Below are positions 1-8,090 of a stretch of 64,000 nucleotides of DNA, in pieces. Source of the DNA: Streptomyces wuyuanensis (GTDB lineage Bacteria > Actinomycetota > Actinomycetes > Streptomycetales > Streptomycetaceae). Every line of letters starts with the position of its first letter. Within the stretch, counting starts at the first letter, position 1. Position numbers and translations under genes: made by a program. The DNA is taken from positions 169,415 to 233,414 of the forward strand of contig NZ_FNHI01000013.1 in the NCBI RefSeq assembly GCF_900103455.1, written 5' to 3'. The notes under the pieces are model-generated. The model was not told the origin of the DNA and did no database searches. It saw only the letters and a list, made by a program, of their open reading frames with translations.

Positions 1-543
1 CATCGGCGGCAGCGAGGCCAGCAGCTCGTCCGCGCCCCCGTCGAGCAGGGCCCGGCCCCGCACGGCACGGTCGGCCTCCACCGCCGCCTGGATGTGCGGC
101 CAGTACGGCTCGATCGCCGATCGGTGGTAGCTGCGCAGCGCCCCGACGAGCCGGTCCATCGGCCCGTCCGCGCCTTCGGCGAGCCCGGCGAGCCGGCCCG
201 TCAGCACCGAGTGCGGCCGCTCCGCGGCGAGCAGCGCCAGTTCGGCGCCGATTCGGCGCACCGGGGTGGCGCGCACCGCCTCCAGTCCCTCCTCGAGGCC
301 CTCCAGCGCCTCGGGCGGGGTGAGGAAGTCCGGGAAATAGCCGCGCTGCGGGACGAGCGCCGCGAGAAGCCGTGTTTCACCGTTCAGGCGGGCGCGCGTT
401 TCCGACCGCCATTCACCGAAGACGGTGGCGCCGCGGCGGTCCCGTAAACGGTGGAAACTCAGAATCGTTTCCCACAAAACGTCCGGTCTGGCCGCCATCC
501 GCACCCTGGCGAGGTCTTCACCGGTGAAGTGGATTCGCAGCAC
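1..543 (-). CDS. ArsR-like winged-helix regulator, C-terminus beyond the window edge
   Basis: The reading frame is open for 181 codons from a GTG at 541-543 to the first base of the window, so the C-terminal part is missing. The N-terminus (LRIHFTGEDLARVRMA) is the hallmark of a large Streptomyces group of ArsR-like transcription factors of about 320-370 residues. In these, an N-terminal domain of unknown function (DUF5937-like) precedes a C-terminal winged helix, which here lies outside the window. A purine-rich GGGGG lies about six bases before the GTG. One leucine codon (in SFHRLRD, about residue 33) is TTA, so translation should depend on the bldA tRNA. Family assignment is from memory of the N-terminal motif; the regulated target is unknown. 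Confidence 0.7.
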   Translation of the reverse strand, partial: MLRIHFTGEDLARVRMAARPDVLWETILSFHRLRDRRGATVFGEWRSETRARLNGETRLLAALVPQRGYFPDFLTPPEALEGLEEGLEAVRATPVRRIGAELALLAAERPHSVLTGRLAGLAEGADGPMDRLVGALRSYHRSAIEPYWPHIQAAVEADRAVRGRALLDGGADELLASLPPM

Positions 544-605
544 GGAACCCCCACTGTTGCATCCGCAATCGCCCCCGTCACTGAGTATGCACGCAATCAC
601 AGGAC

Positions 606-648
606 GTTACCACGGTGTTTCAGCCACAGTTGAAACGCATCGCGTAAC
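606..648. promoter_or_regulatory. Nested inverted repeat upstream of the ArsR-like gene
   Basis: GTTTCA at 617-622 pairs with TGAAAC at 631-636 across 8 bases, and an outer GTTAC/GTAAC pair (606-610, 644-648) is centred on the same point. It lies 63-105 bases upstream of the GTG of the minus-strand regulator, a plausible place for an operator. Function is inferred only. Confidence 0.35.
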
Positions 649-963
649 AGGGCGGTGAACCGAAAAGCTGTACGACGTCGGGCACGAAACCTTCGAGTAC
701 CGAGGGGCGAGGCAAAGACCGTGGGGGGCTTTCCGCGCCTGGCGGCGGTCGGCGGAGGTTGCGGCTCCGTGTCCGGCATCGGTAATGGGGCGCGGCCGGC
801 GGGTGGGGATCCGTCGACCGCGCCCCGCCTGTTCTTTGCTCAACGAATGGCGAAAATCCAGCTTCCGTTAAAACGCGCTACTGGTCCGTCATTCAACAGG
901 ACTTGCCGGCGATGGACCCGCCACGACGGGACTCGCCGACAACAGGAATCGCCAAAAGGAAAC

Positions 964-1004
964 GAGCGGGACGGACACCTCCGCACAAGGTGTCCGTCCC
1001 GCTC
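964..1004 (-). terminator. Rho-independent terminator of ppdK
   Basis: A perfect 17-bp inverted repeat (964-980 and 988-1004) with a 7-base loop lies 100 bases beyond the ppdK stop codon. On the minus strand it is followed by GTTTCCTTTT, a T-rich tail as expected of an intrinsic terminator. Confidence 0.8.
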
Positions 1005-1104
1005 GCCCTTGGTGCACCGGGGCCGCCGGCCGGTCGGTGAGGGTCGGGGACCACCGACGGCCCCGGAGCCGGGGGCCGGCCGCACACGCGGCCGGCCTGG
1101 CGGA

Positions 1105-3813
1105 TCAGCGGCTGTCGCTGCCGGAGGACTGCGCCGCGGCGCGGCCGGCCTCCAGACGGGCCACGGGGATCCGGAACGGCGAGCAGGAGACGTAGTCCAG
1201 GCCCACCTCGTGGAAGAAGTGCACCGACTCCGGGTCACCGCCGTGCTCGCCGCAGACGCCGAGCTTCAGGTCCGGACGGGTCGCACGGCCCGCCGCCGCC
1301 GCGTTGCGCACCAGCGAGCCGACACCGTCCTTGTCGATCGTCTCGAACGGGCTGACGCCGAAGATGCCCTTCTCCAGGTAGGCCGTGAAGAAGCTGGCCT
1401 CCACGTCGTCCCGGCTGAAGCCCCACACCGTCTGCGTGAGGTCGTTCGTGCCGAAGGAGAAGAACTCGGCGGCCTCCGCGATCTGAGCGGCGGTCAGCGC
1501 CGCCCGCGGCAGCTCGATCATCGTGCCGAGAGCCAGCTTCAGCTCCACACCCGTCCTCGCCTGGACCTCGGCGATGACCTCCTCGGCCTCCTCGCGGACG
1601 ATCTCCAGCTCCTGGACGGTGCCCACCAGCGGGATCATGATCTCGGCACGCGGGTCGCCCTTGGCGTTCTTCCGCTCCGCCGCGGCCTCCGCGATGGCCC
1701 GCACCTGCATGGTGAACAGTCCGGGGATGACCAGGCCGAGACGGACGCCACGCAGGCCCAGCATCGGGTTCTGCTCGTGCAGGCGGTGCACCGCCTGCAG
1801 CAGCCGCAGGTCGTTCTCGTTGGCGTCCTTGCGGGCCTCCGCGAGCGCCACCCGCACCGACAGCTCGGTGATGTCCGGCAGGAACTCGTGCAGCGGCGGG
1901 TCCAGCAGCCGAACCGTCACCGGCAGCCCGTCCATCGCCTCGAACAGCTCGACGAAGTCCTTCTTCTGCAGCGGAAGCAGCGCCTTCAGCGCCTCCTCGC
2001 GCTCGTCGTCGGTGTCGGCGAGGATCAGCTTCTCGACCATCTCGCGGCGCTCGCCGAGGAACATGTGCTCGGTCCGGCACAGGCCGATGCCCTGCGCACC
2101 GAAGCGGCGGGCGCGCAGCGCGTCCTCGGCGTTGTCGGCGTTGGCACGTACGCGCAGCCGGCGTACCCGGTCCGCGTAGGCCATGATCCGGTGCACGGCC
2201 TGCACCAGCTCGTCGGCGTCGTCGGCGCCCGCGTGCATCCGGCCCTCGAAGTACTCCACCACCGGCGACGGCACGACCGGGACCTCACCGAGGTACACCT
2301 TGCCCGTGGAGCCGTCGATGGAGACGACGTCGCCCTCCTCCACGACGGTGCCGTTCACCGTCATCCGGCGGCGCTTGGTGTCGACCTCCAGCTCCTCGGC
2401 ACCGCAGACACAGGTCTTGCCCATGCCGCGGGCCACGACGGCCGCGTGGGACGTCTTGCCGCCGCGGGAGGTCAGGATGCCCTCGGCCGCGATCATGCCG
2501 TCGAGGTCGTCCGGGTTGGTCTCCCGGCGGATCAGGATGACCTTCTCGCCGGAACGGGACCACTTGACCGCCGTGTAGGAGTCGAAGACGGCCTTGCCGA
2601 CCGCCGCGCCCGGGGAGGCGGCGATGCCCCGGCCGAGCTTCTCGACCTGCGCGGCCTCGTCGAAGCGCGGGAACATCAGCTGCGCGAGCTGGGCACCGGT
2701 GACGCGCTGGAGCGCCTCGGCCTCGTCGATGAGGCCCTGGTCGACGAGCTGGGTGGCGATCCGGAAGGCCGCACCCGCGGTGCGCTTGCCGACCCGGGTC
2801 TGCAGCATCCACAGCCGGCCGCGCTCGATGGTGAACTCGATGTCGCACAGGTCCTTGTAGTGCGTCTCGAGCGTCTCCATGATCTGCATCAGCTGGTCGT
2901 ACGACTTCTTGTCGATCGACTCGAGATCCGCGAGCGGCACGGTGTTGCGGATACCCGCGACGACGTCCTCGCCCTGCGCGTTCTGCAGGTAGTCGCCGTA
3001 CACGCCCTGGTGCCCGGAGGCGGGGTCGCGGGTGAAGGCGACGCCGGTGCCGGAGTCCGGGCCGAGGTTGCCGAAGACCATGGAGCACACGTTGACCGCG
3101 GTGCCCAGGTCGCCGGGGATGCGCTCCTGGCGGCGGTAGAGCTTCGCCCGGTCGCCGTTCCAGGAGTCGAAGACGGCCTTGATGGCCAGGTCCATCTGCT
3201 CGCGCGGGTCCTGTGGGAAATCGCGCCCGGTCCCGGACTTGACGATCTTCTTGAACTGCTTGACCAGCTTCTTGAGGTCGGAGGCGTCGAGGTCGGTGTC
3301 GACCGTGACCTTCTTGGCCTCCTTGGCCTCGTCCAGGGCCTCCTCGAACAGCTCGCCGTCGACGCCGAGGACCGTCTTGCCGAACATCTGGATGAGACGG
3401 CGGTACGAGTCCCACGCGAAGCGCTCGTCGCCGGCCTGCTTGGACAGTCCCTCGACGGACTTGTCGGAGAGCCCGATGTTGAGGACGGTGTCCATCATGC
3501 CCGGCATCGAGAACTTGGCGCCGGAGCGTACGGATACCAGCAGCGGGTCGTCGGTCTGGCCGAGCTTCTTGCCCATGCGCTGCTCCAGCGCGTCGAGGTG
3601 CGCACTCACCTCGTCACGCAGTGCCGCGGGCTCCTCACCGCTGTCGAGGTAGACCTTGCAGGCCTCGGTGGTGATGGTGAAGCCCGGGGGGACGGGCAGA
3701 CCGAGGTTGGTCATCTCGGCGAGGTTCGCGCCCTTGCCACCGAGGAGGTCCTTGAGGTCCTTGTTGCCCTCGGTGAAGTCGTAGACGAACTTCTGATCTT
3801 TGTTTTCCGACAC
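1105..3813 (-). CDS. ppdK: Pyruvate, phosphate dikinase
   Basis: This 902-residue cytoplasmic enzyme interconverts pyruvate, ATP and phosphate with phosphoenolpyruvate, AMP and pyrophosphate. Seen in order are an N-terminal nucleotide-binding domain (FVYDFTEGNKDLKDLLGGKG at residues 9-28), the central phosphohistidine domain with its swivelling histidine in GGKTSHAAVVARGMGK, and a C-terminal PEP/pyruvate TIM barrel ending with LGVCGEHGGDP, which holds the catalytic cysteine. The length matches bacterial PPDK. The GTG at 3811-3813 is chosen because GAGGAG precedes it by 9 bases and the family begins at about this point; the frame stays open 27 codons further upstream. It appears monocistronic, with its own terminator. 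Confidence 0.95.
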   Translation of the reverse strand: MSENKDQKFVYDFTEGNKDLKDLLGGKGANLAEMTNLGLPVPPGFTITTEACKVYLDSGEEPAALRDEVSAHLDALEQRMGKKLGQTDDPLLVSVRSGAKFSMPGMMDTVLNIGLSDKSVEGLSKQAGDERFAWDSYRRLIQMFGKTVLGVDGELFEEALDEAKEAKKVTVDTDLDASDLKKLVKQFKKIVKSGTGRDFPQDPREQMDLAIKAVFDSWNGDRAKLYRRQERIPGDLGTAVNVCSMVFGNLGPDSGTGVAFTRDPASGHQGVYGDYLQNAQGEDVVAGIRNTVPLADLESIDKKSYDQLMQIMETLETHYKDLCDIEFTIERGRLWMLQTRVGKRTAGAAFRIATQLVDQGLIDEAEALQRVTGAQLAQLMFPRFDEAAQVEKLGRGIAASPGAAVGKAVFDSYTAVKWSRSGEKVILIRRETNPDDLDGMIAAEGILTSRGGKTSHAAVVARGMGKTCVCGAEELEVDTKRRRMTVNGTVVEEGDVVSIDGSTGKVYLGEVPVVPSPVVEYFEGRMHAGADDADELVQAVHRIMAYADRVRRLRVRANADNAEDALRARRFGAQGIGLCRTEHMFLGERREMVEKLILADTDDEREEALKALLPLQKKDFVELFEAMDGLPVTVRLLDPPLHEFLPDITELSVRVALAEARKDANENDLRLLQAVHRLHEQNPMLGLRGVRLGLVIPGLFTMQVRAIAEAAAERKNAKGDPRAEIMIPLVGTVQELEIVREEAEEVIAEVQARTGVELKLALGTMIELPRAALTAAQIAEAAEFFSFGTNDLTQTVWGFSRDDVEASFFTAYLEKGIFGVSPFETIDKDGVGSLVRNAAAAGRATRPDLKLGVCGEHGGDPESVHFFHEVGLDYVSCSPFRIPVARLEAGRAAAQSSGSDSR

Positions 3814-4063
3814 GGGTCTCGACTCCTCGAGGACTCGGTGGCTGCCCTGACGGCGAGGAACATACCCAGATCGAAGGCGCCTGGGTACGTCCACTTGTCC
3901 GTCATTCGGCCGTAACCACCCGTCCGCCAGTAGATCGCAGGTTACCGATGCGTAAAGCCAGAGCCCTCGGCATCTTCATCCCTCGAAGAGCACTTGACCC
4001 AAAGCGGGAAATTGCCGCTCAGGTGAGCACCCTTCAAGGCATCTGAGTTCAACTATTGAACAC

Positions 4064-4094
4064 AGAAAGGGTGGCACTGAGTGCCACCCTTTCT
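4064..4094 (-). terminator. Terminator hairpin between dus and ppdK
   Basis: Two perfect 15-base arms (AGAAAGGGTGGCACT and its complement) are separated by one base, so the closed loop takes in the innermost pairs. It lies 145 bases beyond the stop codon of the minus-strand dus gene and 250 bases upstream of ppdK. It could also act on the plus strand, but no plus-strand gene ends here. Confidence 0.7.
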
Positions 4095-4238
4095 GAAGTC
4101 ACAAGCACCCCCAGAGTGCTCATCTGAGCGCCGCCCTGATCAGGGGTGGCGAGAATCACGCCGCACAGGACGACCGGATCCCACCATCCGGACCCGCTCG
4201 CACCCGGATCCGGACAGGCCTCCCGACCCGCCGCCCGA

Positions 4239-5384
4239 TCAGCCCCCGGACGTGTCCAGCTCCGCATCCTCGCCCACACCTGCACAGTCGTACGGGTCCC
4301 TCAGCCAGCCGTCCGGCAGCACGACCCGGTTGTTCCCCGACGTACGCCCCCGCGGACCGTCCGCACCCGACGGCCACGGCTGATCCAGGTCCAGCATGCT
4401 CAGCTGAGCGCGCAGCTCGTCCAGCGACGACGTCACCGCGAGCCGCTTGCGCATCTCCGAACCGACCGCGAACCCCTTCAGGTACCACGCCACGTGCTTA
4501 CGGAAGTCGATCACGCCACGGGACTCGTCCCCGATCCACTCCCCCAGCAGCCGCGCATGGCGCACCATCACGTCCGCCACCTCACGCAACGATGGCCGCG
4601 CGTACTCCCCCGACCCCTCGAAGGCCCGGACAAGATCACCGAACAGCCACGGCCGGCCCAGACAGCCACGCCCCACGACCACCCCGTCGCAGCCCGTCTC
4701 CCGCATCATCCGCAGCGCGTCGTCCGCCGACCAGATGTCACCGTTCCCGAGCACCGGGATCTCCGGCACATGCTCCTTCAGCCGCGCGATCGCGTCCCAG
4801 TCCGCCGTGCCGCCGTAGTGCTGGGCCGCCGTACGCCCGTGCAGGGCGATCGCCGTGACGCCCTCGTCGACCGCGATCCGCCCCGCGTCCAGATACGTGA
4901 TGTGGTCGTCGTCGATGCCCTTGCGCATCTTCATCGTCACCGGAAGACGCCCGGCGTTGCCGACGGCCTCGGCCAGGATCGCCCGCAGCAGATTCCGCTT
5001 GTACGGCAGCGCCGAGCCGCCGCCCTTGCGCGTCACCTTGGGCACCGGGCAGCCGAAGTTCAGATCGATGTGGTCGGCCAAGTCCTCGTCCACGATCATG
5101 CGGACCGCCTTGCCGACCGTGACCGGGTCCACCCCGTACAGCTGGATCGACCGCGGCGTCTCCGACGCGTCGAAGTGGATCAGCTGCATCGTCTTCTCAT
5201 TGCGCTCGACCAGCGCCCGGGTCGTGATCATCTCGCTGACGAACAGCCCCTTGCCGCCACTGAACTCCCGGCAGAGGGTGCGGAACGGCGCGTTCGTGAT
5301 GCCGGCCATGGGCGCGAGCACCACCGGGGGCTGCACGGCGTGCGGGCCGATGGACAGCGTCGAGGGCTGAGCGAGCGTGGTCAT
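4239..5384 (-). CDS. dusB: tRNA-dihydrouridine synthase (DusB-like)
   Basis: This 381-residue flavoenzyme reduces uridines in the D-loop of tRNA. The FMN-barrel start VLAPMAGITNAPFR is near residues 22-35. The catalytic cysteine lies in LNFGCPVPKVTRKGGGSALP. HGRTAAQHYGG, GNGDIWS and VGRGCLGRPW follow in the expected order, and a helical RNA-binding C-terminal domain comes after them. The ATG at 5382-5384 is chosen because the family starts close to it; another in-frame ATG lies 30 bases upstream (5412-5414), and neither has a clear Shine-Dalgarno sequence. A TTGACA hexamer lies between the two ATGs, so a short-leader or leaderless transcript is possible. It is divergent from the MFS gene. Confidence 0.9.
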   Translation of the reverse strand: MTTLAQPSTLSIGPHAVQPPVVLAPMAGITNAPFRTLCREFSGGKGLFVSEMITTRALVERNEKTMQLIHFDASETPRSIQLYGVDPVTVGKAVRMIVDEDLADHIDLNFGCPVPKVTRKGGGSALPYKRNLLRAILAEAVGNAGRLPVTMKMRKGIDDDHITYLDAGRIAVDEGVTAIALHGRTAAQHYGGTADWDAIARLKEHVPEIPVLGNGDIWSADDALRMMRETGCDGVVVGRGCLGRPWLFGDLVRAFEGSGEYARPSLREVADVMVRHARLLGEWIGDESRGVIDFRKHVAWYLKGFAVGSEMRKRLAVTSSLDELRAQLSMLDLDQPWPSGADGPRGRTSGNNRVVLPDGWLRDPYDCAGVGEDAELDTSGG

Positions 5385-5436
5385 TGGACCATTGTCGCGC
5401 ACTGTCAAGTTCATTAGTTAGACGTACTATGTACAA

Positions 5437-6915
5437 ATGTCCGTGTCCGAGATCACCGGCACCACTCAGACCCGGCCGAGCCAACGCCGACGGCTCCTCG
5501 TCCTGGCCATCTGCTGCATGAGCCTGCTGATCGTCAGCCTCGACACCACCGTCCTCAACGTGGCCCTCCCCTCCATGCGCAGGGAGTTCCACACCGGCGT
5601 CGCCGGAATGCAGTGGACCGTCGACGCCTACACCCTCGTCCTCGCCTCCCTGCTCATCCTCGCCGGCTCCACCGCCGACCGCATCGGCCGCCGCAAGGTC
5701 TTCAAAACCGGACTCGTCCTCTTCACCCTCGGCTCCGTCCTCTGCTCCCTCGCCCCCAACCTCGAGTCACTCGTCGCCTTCCGCATGCTCCAGGCCATCG
5801 GCGGCTCCATGCTCAACCCCGTCGCCATGTCGATCATCACCAACACCTTCACCGACCCGCGCGAACGCGCCCGCGCCATCGGCGCCTGGGGCGCCGTCGT
5901 CGGCATATCCATGGCCGCCGGACCCGTCGTCGGCGGACTCCTCGTCGAAACCGTCGGCTGGCGCTCCATCTTCTGGATCAACGTCCCCGTCGGCCTCACC
6001 GCCCTCCTCCTCACCTGGCGCTACGTCCCCGAGTCCCGCGCCCCCAAGCCCCGCCGCGCCGACCCCGTCGGACAACTCCTCGTCATCACCCTCCTCGGCA
6101 GCCTCACCTACGCGATCATCGAAGCGCCCACCACAGGCCCCGCCACCCTGCTCCCCTTCGCCGCCCTCGCCGCAGCCGCGCTCACCGCGCTCGTCCTCTA
6201 CGAACCCCGGCGCCCCGAACCCCTCATCGACCTGTGCTTCTTCCGCTCCGCACCCTTCAGCGGCGCCACCGTCATCGCGATCAGCTCCTTCGCCGCACTC
6301 AGCGGATTCCTCTTCCTCAACACCCTCTACCTGCAGGACGTCCGCGGACTCACCGCCCTCCAGGCCGGCCTCTACATGCTCCCCATGGCCGCCCTCACCT
6401 TCCTCTGCGCCCCGCTCTCCGGACGCCTCGTCGCCGGCCGCGGACCACGGCTGCCACTCATCGTCGCCGGCACCTCCATGGCAGCCTGCGGACTGCTCTT
6501 CGCCGCCTTCGAAGCCGAGACGTCCACACCACTGCTCTTCACCGGATACGTCCTCTTCGGCCTCGGCTTCGGCATGGTCAACGCGCCCATCACCAACACC
6601 GCCGTCTCCGGCATGCCCCGCTCCCAGGCCGGCGTCGCCGCGGCCGTCGCCTCCACCAGCCGCCAGACCGGCGCCACCCTCGGCGTCGCCGTCATCGGCT
6701 CCGTGCTCGCGGCGGGCACCGGCGCCGCCGGCCACGCCACCGGCTTCGTCGAGGCCGCCCGCCCCGCATGGTGGATCATCACGGCCTGCGCACTGACCGT
6801 CCTCGCCGTCGGCCTCGCCACCAGCGGCCGCTGGGCCCGGGAAACCGCCCGCCGCACGGCACAACGCCTCGAATCGGCGGACACACACCCCACCGCCGAC
6901 GACAGCAGAGCCTGA
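5437..6915 (+). CDS. DHA2-family MFS drug exporter (14 TM segments expected)
   Basis: This 492-residue inner-membrane protein is a drug:proton antiporter of the EmrB/QacA type. Visible motifs are LDTTVLNVALPSMRREF in the first membrane segment (motif D1), GSTADRIGRRKVF (motif A), RMLQAIGGSMLNP (motif B) and GISMAAGPVVGGLL (motif C), the last typical of antiporters. Many further hydrophobic segments follow, consistent with 14. The ATG is preceded by only about 20 bases of AT-rich sequence without a ribosome binding site, so the message may be leaderless. A quasi-palindrome GTAC-TAT-GTAC lies immediately upstream and could be an operator. Substrate unknown. Confidence 0.9.
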   Translation: MSVSEITGTTQTRPSQRRRLLVLAICCMSLLIVSLDTTVLNVALPSMRREFHTGVAGMQWTVDAYTLVLASLLILAGSTADRIGRRKVFKTGLVLFTLGSVLCSLAPNLESLVAFRMLQAIGGSMLNPVAMSIITNTFTDPRERARAIGAWGAVVGISMAAGPVVGGLLVETVGWRSIFWINVPVGLTALLLTWRYVPESRAPKPRRADPVGQLLVITLLGSLTYAIIEAPTTGPATLLPFAALAAAALTALVLYEPRRPEPLIDLCFFRSAPFSGATVIAISSFAALSGFLFLNTLYLQDVRGLTALQAGLYMLPMAALTFLCAPLSGRLVAGRGPRLPLIVAGTSMAACGLLFAAFEAETSTPLLFTGYVLFGLGFGMVNAPITNTAVSGMPRSQAGVAAAVASTSRQTGATLGVAVIGSVLAAGTGAAGHATGFVEAARPAWWIITACALTVLAVGLATSGRWARETARRTAQRLESADTHPTADDSRA

Positions 6916-7238
6916 ACCCGGGCCGCGCCCGCTATCCACACCGTCGCCCGGTACGTCGACGGCGAGGCGCTCTCCTTCGTCTGCGAGCTGACCTCGGCCT
7001 CGGCACGCCTCGTGGGCTGGCAGGACAAGGTCCCCGTGTACGGCAGGACCGGCCTGCCCGTGTACCTCCTGCTGGACGTGCGGGAAATGACGGCCACGGT
7101 GTTCTGAGGGCCTCGGCCAAGGGCTACCTGGCCCGGCGGACCGTCCCGTTCGGCGGAAGGCCGGAGATCCCCGGCCCGTTCCGCTGCGAGCTCGACACCG
7201 GGGCGTTCGAGATCCCCGCCGACGTCACGGACGGCTGA
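6916..7238 (+). pseudogene. Frameshifted Uma2-family nuclease remnant
   Basis: Directly after the MFS stop codon, the same frame encodes about 63 residues including SFVCELTSASARLVGWQDK and YGRTGLPVYLLLD, then a TGA at 7105-7107. The third frame then continues from about 7108 with SAKGYLARRTVPFGG and ELDTGAFEIP to a TGA at 7236-7238. The two pieces match consecutive C-terminal segments of Uma2 (DUF820) PD-(D/E)XK-fold proteins as I remember them. The N-terminal half is absent and there is no start codon. I read it as a decayed copy with one frameshift near 7105; a sequencing error could explain the shift but not the missing N-terminus. Confidence 0.6.
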
Positions 7239-7240
7239 CC

Positions 7241-7486
7241 TCAGGTCTCTTCACACGTGCGGGCCCGCGCACCCTCCCGGGTCCTCGACCTCGACGCGGC
7301 CCGCCCGGGATGGCGGCGGACGTACTCCGCCTCCAGGGCGGACATCCGGGAGGTGTGCGTCCGCAGAGCGTCGTCGGAGCCGTACAGCAGGGTCTCGTGG
7401 CGGGTGCGATGGATGGCCTCCAGCTCCTTGAGCAGCTGCATGTCCTCCAGACGCTCCGGCGGCACTCCGCGGTCCTGCTCGGCCAT
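7241..7486 (-). CDS. DUF6158-like small conserved protein
   Basis: This 81-residue, very hydrophilic protein carries GVPPERLEDMQLLKELEAIHRTRHETLLYGS and ALEAEYVRRHP in separated segments, a pattern I associate with the DUF6158 family of Streptomyces. Its function is unknown. It should be all-helical and contains no cysteine. The ATG at 7484-7486 is chosen because GGAGGT lies 7-8 bases before it; the frame remains open 12 codons upstream. The gene lies downstream of the DUF6243 gene but is separated from it by a strong terminator, so it is probably transcribed alone. Confidence 0.7.
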   Translation of the reverse strand: MAEQDRGVPPERLEDMQLLKELEAIHRTRHETLLYGSDDALRTHTSRMSALEAEYVRRHPGRAASRSRTREGARARTCEET

Positions 7487-7553
7487 GACACACACCTCCG
7501 GTAGGTACGCCCCTTCCATCATGGCCCCGGATCGGACGACCGCATCCGAAGAC

Positions 7554-7593
7554 GAAGGGCCCGGATCACCGAGAGGGGTGATCCGGGCCCTTC
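7554..7593 (-). terminator. Terminator between the DUF6243 and DUF6158 genes
   Basis: Perfect 17-base arms (7554-7570 and 7577-7593) with a 6-base loop lie 15 bases after the stop codon of the minus-strand DUF6243 gene. Confidence 0.8.
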
Positions 7594-7607
7594 GACGTGA
7601 GAGGGCG

Positions 7608-7820
7608 TCAGCTCTGCGTTCGGCCCGCGTCCTGCGTCTCGCCGTGCGCCTCCTCGGCGCCCTGGGTGCGCTCGCGCATCTTGCGCAGGAGCTCCTGCTT
7701 CTGGTCGGCGGCCGTCCGGCGGTCTGCCTGGCTCGCCGGCCCGTTGCCCTGCTGGTCGGCGCGGGACAGCTTTCTGCGCTGCCCTCCGACGCCGAGGAGG
7801 TTGTTACGGCCCTTGGCCAC
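7608..7820 (-). CDS. DUF6243-like small basic protein
   Basis: This 70-residue protein begins (M)AKGRNNLLGVGGQRRKLSR and has ADQKQELLRKMRERTQG near its C-terminus. I recognise the pattern as the Streptomyces DUF6243 family, whose function is unknown. It is charged, lacks cysteines and has no signal peptide or membrane segment. The GTG start at 7818-7820 has GGGAG six bases upstream. It is followed by a strong hairpin terminator. Confidence 0.7.
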   Translation of the reverse strand: MAKGRNNLLGVGGQRRKLSRADQQGNGPASQADRRTAADQKQELLRKMRERTQGAEEAHGETQDAGRTQS

Positions 7821-8003
7821 GGGGTTCTCCCATCGTGGTGAGAAGTGATCCGGATGTCAGCTGGTGGGGGCGGGACGTGGCCGCCGCACTCTCACTCGTA
7901 GATCTGGAAGAAGGAGGACATGCGGGCGACGGTACCCGTCGGGGGCGTGGCGAACACCTGGTTTTCCGGCCTGCTCCGGCGCGTCGTGCATCCTTGCCAT
8001 CCG

Positions 8004-8041
8004 ATGACGAATGACAGATATTGAAATCTGTCATTCGTCAT
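8004..8041. promoter_or_regulatory. Perfect 16-bp-arm palindrome upstream of the aldo/keto reductase
   Basis: The arms ATGACGAATGACAGAT (8004-8019) and its exact complement (8026-8041) flank ATTGAA. The site ends 49 bases before the reductase ATG and is AT-rich against its surroundings. A repressor operator is the likeliest role. The near-perfect symmetry and lack of a T-run argue against a terminator, and no gene ends here. Confidence 0.6.
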
Positions 8042-8090
8042 GCCATAGTTGTCAGCGGTAGCGCACTCTCTCCCCCGAGGAGCCCTTTCC

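Larger units (their letters stand above)
544..1104. other. Intergenic region between ArsR-like gene and ppdK
   Basis: No convincing gene is visible on either strand. The stretch holds the nested inverted repeat and presumed promoter of the minus-strand regulator at its left end, and the terminator hairpin of ppdK at 964-1004. The rest has lower GC than its surroundings and I see nothing recognisable in it. Confidence 0.6.

Noticed and set aside
655..3915. 1086-codon plus-strand ORF
   Set aside because: It is antisense to ppdK, which has a complete set of PPDK motifs. The ORF protein is His/Arg/Leu-rich with no recognisable domain, as expected of a shadow frame in GC-rich DNA.
5613..7238. 541-codon plus-strand ORF
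   Set aside because: Its bulk is a frame-shifted shadow of the MFS gene. Only its last 43 codons are meaningful, as the second half of the Uma2 remnant.
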